Source of the DNA: CAZVYN01 sp964631125
GTDB taxonomy: Bacteria; Eisenbacteria; RBG-16-71-46; CAIMUX01
Direction: 5' to 3'
Assembly: GCA_964631125.1 (NCBI GenBank)
Contig: CAZVYN010000027.1
Span: forward strand, 1-47,066
DNA: 47,066 nucleotides
Part shown: in pieces, positions 43,497 to 47,066 of the stretch
How positions within the stretch are numbered: the stretch's first letter is position 1
How the letters are laid out: each line of letters starts with the position of its first letter
Notes under the pieces: model-generated
The model's database searches: none
What the model saw: the letters and a program-made list of their open reading frames with translations, nothing else
What the model was told of the DNA's origin: nothing
Program-made: the position numbers and the translations under genes

Positions 43497-43639
43497 GCGA
43501 GAAAACCCTCGAAGCCGGCTGCGACGACTACCTGTCGAAGCCGATCAGCCGCGCCGCCTTGCTCGAACGCATCGAGTTCTGGCGCGCCCGTTCCATCGAC
43601 GACTGGATGCCGATCCGGATCTCGCGAAGGGCGGCGTAG
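43496..43639 (+). pseudogene. Remnant of a response-regulator receiver (REC) domain, C-terminal end
   Basis: The plus-strand frame reads REKTLEAGCDDYLSKPI, the conserved end of REC domains with the Lys of the phospho-acceptor site in the DDYLSKPI motif, then SRAALLERIEFWRAR and a stop at 43637-43639. All sequence upstream, including the phospho-accepting Asp, is missing: the frame meets the FlgD-domain remnant at ATCGCGAG. About 47 residues remain, with no start codon. A relic of an insertion or rearrangement. Confidence 0.8.
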
Positions 43640-43713
43640 TAAGACGGCCTGAGCGCGCGCAGCCTGCAACCTCGGCCTTCCTCACGCGCCAGTACGCTCC
43701 AGACGTCGGGGCG

Positions 43714-45255
43714 CTATCTCAGGATGGTGAAACGCGCCGCGGAACCCACGCCGTCCGTGCGCGCGAAATACACACCCGCAGGCACCCGCCTCCCCGCCTC
43801 GTCACACCCATCCCAATCCGCCGTCCAAGCACCCGACCCAACCCGCGCCAGGGCCAGGCCCCGGACTCGACTCCCGTCAGCCCCGACAATCGACACAACG
43901 GACGTTCGGCCCCCGTGCGCACTTTTCAATGCGTCGACAAACTCGAATCGAACCCCCGTGGAACTCACGCTCGGCGTTACTCGCAACCTTGCGCGCCCCG
44001 GATCAGTCACATCAACACTCGCCGTGGTCCCCGTCACGTTCGGATACACGACAAGTGCTGGGCCGCCAGGCGATCTGAATCCCACCAAATCCGGTCCGCC
44101 GAGAGCGATGAAGTCGCCTGTTTGGCTGTCGTACAATTGCTTAAAGAGCGGATTCGCAGCCGCGAAGGTCCCATCGCCGACTCCTCGAAATATCTCCGTC
44201 TCATTCTCATTGGTTCTGAGATCGAGCACACCATCCAAATTGAAGTCGCACAAGCTCGGACTCGAAGACCATCCCGGCTCGACAAGTCCGAACAATGAGA
44301 ATTCACCATCCTCTCCGCTCCGATAGACGAAGCACTCGCCTGTCTCACTATCCGCCCGAACGAGATCAGGGTACTCATCGTCGTCGATGCGGCCGATGTC
44401 GAACAGCTCGAGGCTCTGGTATCCCTGCAGATCCCAGACAATCGCCCAGCTTGCCTGACTTGAAAAGCCTCGAGCCTCATTACCCGCGAACCATCCAATC
44501 CCGTCCCGTTCGCCACAGCCGCCTTCGGTCAGATAGTTCGCAAACATGGCGACATCCTGCAAGCCGTCTCCGTTGACATCCCTGATCTTGGGTATGTACG
44601 GCCAAGTGAACTATCCAGCTTCGGGTTCGCAACTGTTGTCTTCAGGATAGATGTTTACGCGAAGCACGGTCGGATTCAAGAGCAATCCAGAAGTACTCCC
44701 CCAATAAATGTAGATCCCATTTTTTGGATACACATACCGAGGCAGGCAACCAACTAGATCATCGTACCCGTCGCTATCGATATCTCCGACAGCGAGGGCC
44801 TCGTACATTACTGGGACGCCATCCAAGTAGACCAGTGTTGGGGCGTTCTGGAATCCGCCTTGGGCCTCTTGGTAGTAGACTCCGGTCGGTTCGCGGGTCC
44901 CAGCCAAGTCGTGCCTCCCGTCACCGTTGAAGTCACCCGCGACCAACCCCTTCCAGACCACTTGGCTGGTTGGACAAGGGAACTGCTCTCCGAGCGTGAA
45001 CGATCCCGTGCCGTCGCCGTGGAAGATGAGCAGGTGGCGGGCCGCCCCCTGATGTCCGCCAACGGCGCAGTCGAGGTGCTGGTCAGCGTCGAAATGACCC
45101 GGAGCGAGAACCGCGCCAGTCATCGGCAGAGGCGTTACGATCGGCGCTCCGAACCAAGTGCCTGACCCCGTGACGTAGAGGGGACACGCAAACAAGAGAG
45201 CGAGCGAAAGCGCCAAGCTCGCCCACCGGCTGGCGGTGACTGACCCACGCTGCAT
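43714..45255 (-). pseudogene. FG-GAP/FlgD protein broken by one in-frame TAG (gene B, first copy)
   Basis: A paralogue of the intact gene at 41834-43375. The 5' part (start ATG 45255 with GAGGAGG upstream) has a signal peptide and FG-GAP loops such as DFNGDGRHDLAG and DIDSDGYDDLVG, then ends at a TAG at 44611-44613 after CEPEAG. The next codons continue in the same frame (FTWPYIPKIRDVNGDG) and match the paralogue, whose same position reads GGSVTW, so one base change explains the break. The rest of the frame is open to a FlgD-like end and TAG stop at 43714. The intact paralogue also ends in TAG, so recoding is unlikely. A sequencing error remains possible. Confidence 0.8.
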
Positions 45256-45266
45256 GACGAACCTCC

Positions 45267-47066
45267 TCATTTGACCAACACGAGGCGGCGCGACAGATCG
45301 AGCCCCTCGCCTTCCATTCTCACGAAATAGACTCCAGCGGCAACGCGACGATTCGAATCGTCGCGGCCTTCCCAAACGACTGTTTGGATGCCGCCCTGGG
45401 CGACCGGGGATTCGACCAAGCGTCTGACCTCTCGCCCTTGTGCGTCATAGACGCTGAGGCGAACGGGCATCCCAGGTAGGCTCGCATAGCGGATCGTCGC
45501 GCGAGGATTGAACGGGTTGGGGGACAACTGCAGTGTGGGTTCAGCATCACTGGCGTCGGCCGCATCGACGGACGGCGCCCCCCGCGCTTGCGCACCGCCC
45601 GCAAAGTTGCCGGAGCGAGCATTGTCGTAGGCTGCGGTCGGCCAGGGCACTTCGGCTTCGGAATCGGAGGGAAGATCGTAGACGTAGACGTACCCATCGC
45701 CTACTCCGACGATCGGCTCCAGTTTGTCATCACCATCGAGATCCGCAACCGCAGGGACGCAAGGAGGCTCCGAGTACGTCAGCGGCCAACCCAGTTCTTG
45801 TTGGTACGTGAATGTGCCGTCGTTACCAGGCGTGAGCTGCCAAGCGAAGAGAGCAGCGTGGCTGGCGCTCGCAAGCATCTCCACCTGACCGTCATCATCG
45901 ATGTCTGCAAGGATCGGATTCCCAGTCGTCCTCCCGAAAACTTCTCCGCGGCCCCCGGGCAGAGGAATCGTGTCAGCAGCGGTCACGACGATCCCATCTC
46001 GCAGCAGGTTGGTCGGGAGCGTCTGAGTTCCGGCGTGTAGGAGCGACGCGACCGTCTTGTACCGGTCGGACGGAGACCCCTCCCCGTCCTCCTCCGAAAG
46101 GCGGGCGGTCACAACTTCCAGATACCCATTCGCGTTACCCAGGTCACCAACCGCGGGGGACTGGATGAACTCTTGCTGGAAGAACAGCTCGTCAGCGCCC
46201 GAGCCCATCCAGCGGATCAGACGTCGTTCCCCACCGTCGGAGATCGCTCCTTCCAGCACGACCGTCCTCGCGTTCGACCGCATCGAGTTGAGAACTACGT
46301 CGGGTTGTTCATCAGCATTGACGTCGGCCACGACCGGCGTGGAGTACGGTCCGTCGCACGGAGTGCCACCGTCGCACGGATTGCTGTCCCATACCTGGTC
46401 CGGGTTGATCTCCGACACTGGGGCGATCGACTCCCACACGATGACATGGGCATTTTGGACGGGTTGGACGATCTCTAGCCCAGCCGAACTCTCGTCGATA
46501 TCGCCGACCGCGACCCCCGAGTAGTTGTAGAGATTCCCATCGTTGACAACAACACACTTACCGGTCGTCCTCGAGCCGTAGGGTGATCCGTCCGCATTGA
46601 AGATGTAGAGGTCATTGGAGAGGTGCCCATTTACGAGAATCTCCCACTCGCCGTCGTCTTCGCCTGGATCCAGATCCGCGAGCGTCGGAGTCGATCGAGC
46701 ATCCAATGACGTCTTGGGGAAGCCGCTCTCCTCGTCTCCGTTCTCATCAACCGCGTACAGGCCACCGTCGGCGAACATCCCGACAATCTCTGTGTCGCCG
46801 TCATCGTCGATATCGGCGCCCGCGATTTCGCCCCAGAAGAAAAGGAAGTCCTCCGTGGCGACCTCATCGTCGGGAACCGGGTTGAAGAGCGTTCCGTCCG
46901 CTCCCGCAGTCGCGAGCGGTGTGCCGTCTTCGTTCCACGACGAGATCACGCGACCTGCGGCCACCACTTCGAGATCGCTGTCACCGTCCATATCGATCGC
47001 CATGACAGAGGTCACCGGGCCGCTCGCCATCCGGCGGGGCCATCCCGGACGAAGTTGCAGCGTGGA
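45267..47066 (-). CDS. Secreted FG-GAP-like repeat protein with FlgD-like C-terminal domain (gene A), 5' end cut by window edge
   Basis: About 600 codons are open to the window edge with no start I trust; the N-terminus lies outside. Repeated calcium-type motifs (DMDGDSDLEVV, DIDDDGDTEIVG, DIDDDGQVEMLA, DLDGDDKLEPIVG) mark FG-GAP/VCBS-like blades. The C-terminal 90 or so residues form a FlgD-like domain: LSPNPFNPRATIRY, then LSVYDAQGREVRRL, VWEGRDDSNRRVAAGVYFVRMEGEGL and a final RRLVLVK. The protein is surely exported. A catalytic domain might lie upstream of the window. It is followed after 11 bases by gene B, with which it forms the unit that appears duplicated. Confidence 0.88.
   Translation of the reverse strand, partial: STLQLRPGWPRRMASGPVTSVMAIDMDGDSDLEVVAAGRVISSWNEDGTPLATAGADGTLFNPVPDDEVATEDFLFFWGEIAGADIDDDGDTEIVGMFADGGLYAVDENGDEESGFPKTSLDARSTPTLADLDPGEDDGEWEILVNGHLSNDLYIFNADGSPYGSRTTGKCVVVNDGNLYNYSGVAVGDIDESSAGLEIVQPVQNAHVIVWESIAPVSEINPDQVWDSNPCDGGTPCDGPYSTPVVADVNADEQPDVVLNSMRSNARTVVLEGAISDGGERRLIRWMGSGADELFFQQEFIQSPAVGDLGNANGYLEVVTARLSEEDGEGSPSDRYKTVASLLHAGTQTLPTNLLRDGIVVTAADTIPLPGGRGEVFGRTTGNPILADIDDDGQVEMLASASHAALFAWQLTPGNDGTFTYQQELGWPLTYSEPPCVPAVADLDGDDKLEPIVGVGDGYVYVYDLPSDSEAEVPWPTAAYDNARSGNFAGGAQARGAPSVDAADASDAEPTLQLSPNPFNPRATIRYASLPGMPVRLSVYDAQGREVRRLVESPVAQGGIQTVVWEGRDDSNRRVAAGVYFVRMEGEGLDLSRRLVLVK

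Overview
The window is a high-GC scaffold segment with one 100-base assembly gap. Almost every gene lies on the minus strand. Three traits point to a Gram-negative bacterium near the FCB group, possibly a Candidatus Eisenbacteria-like lineage: secreted proteins ending in FlgD-like/PNPFNP C-terminal domains, a PorV/UPF0164-type barrel, and a CBM9-DUF5916 outer-membrane protein. That placement is inference; no rRNA is present to test it.

Reading down the minus strand (high to low coordinates), the right end (47066-41834) is a secreted-protein region. It holds the 3' part of an FG-GAP/FlgD protein (gene A), a related FG-GAP protein broken by one TAG codon (gene B), a short remnant of a second gene A placed back to back with a response-regulator remnant, and an intact second gene B. 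I read this as an A-B tandem duplication in decay. A plus-strand CBM9-DUF5916 gene (39106-41745) converges on it across a strong stem-loop. It diverges from a thiolase / enoyl-CoA hydratase / thiolase / LeuB-type dehydrogenase operon (38899-34484), and the shared promoter region holds an imperfect direct repeat.

Next comes a protein quality-control and housekeeping stretch: tRNA-Leu(TAG), tig, clpP, clpX, lon, a short-form serA-like gene, purA, tRNA-Lys(TTT) and a divergent YchF-like ATPase. Its ClpP has Asn where the catalytic Asp is expected, and its Lon has an unusual linker.

After a gene-free 1.3 kb region with a 16-bp GATC-containing tandem repeat that runs into the gap comes the most striking locus. 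It is a single 16.4-kb gene for a 5,462-residue secreted, acidic, Ig-like repeat protein with a FlgD-like C-terminal domain. It is followed 91 bp later by a gene fusing a PorV-like barrel, thrombospondin type 3 calcium repeats and an OmpA peptidoglycan-binding domain. My hypothesis is that the two form a surface export and anchoring pair.

The left end holds a prepilin-like gene, a zinc-ribbon/DUF2007-like protein, a small membrane protein and a riboflavin operon, ribD-ribE-ribBA-ribH, whose genes overlap. RibH runs off the left edge and gene A runs off the right edge.
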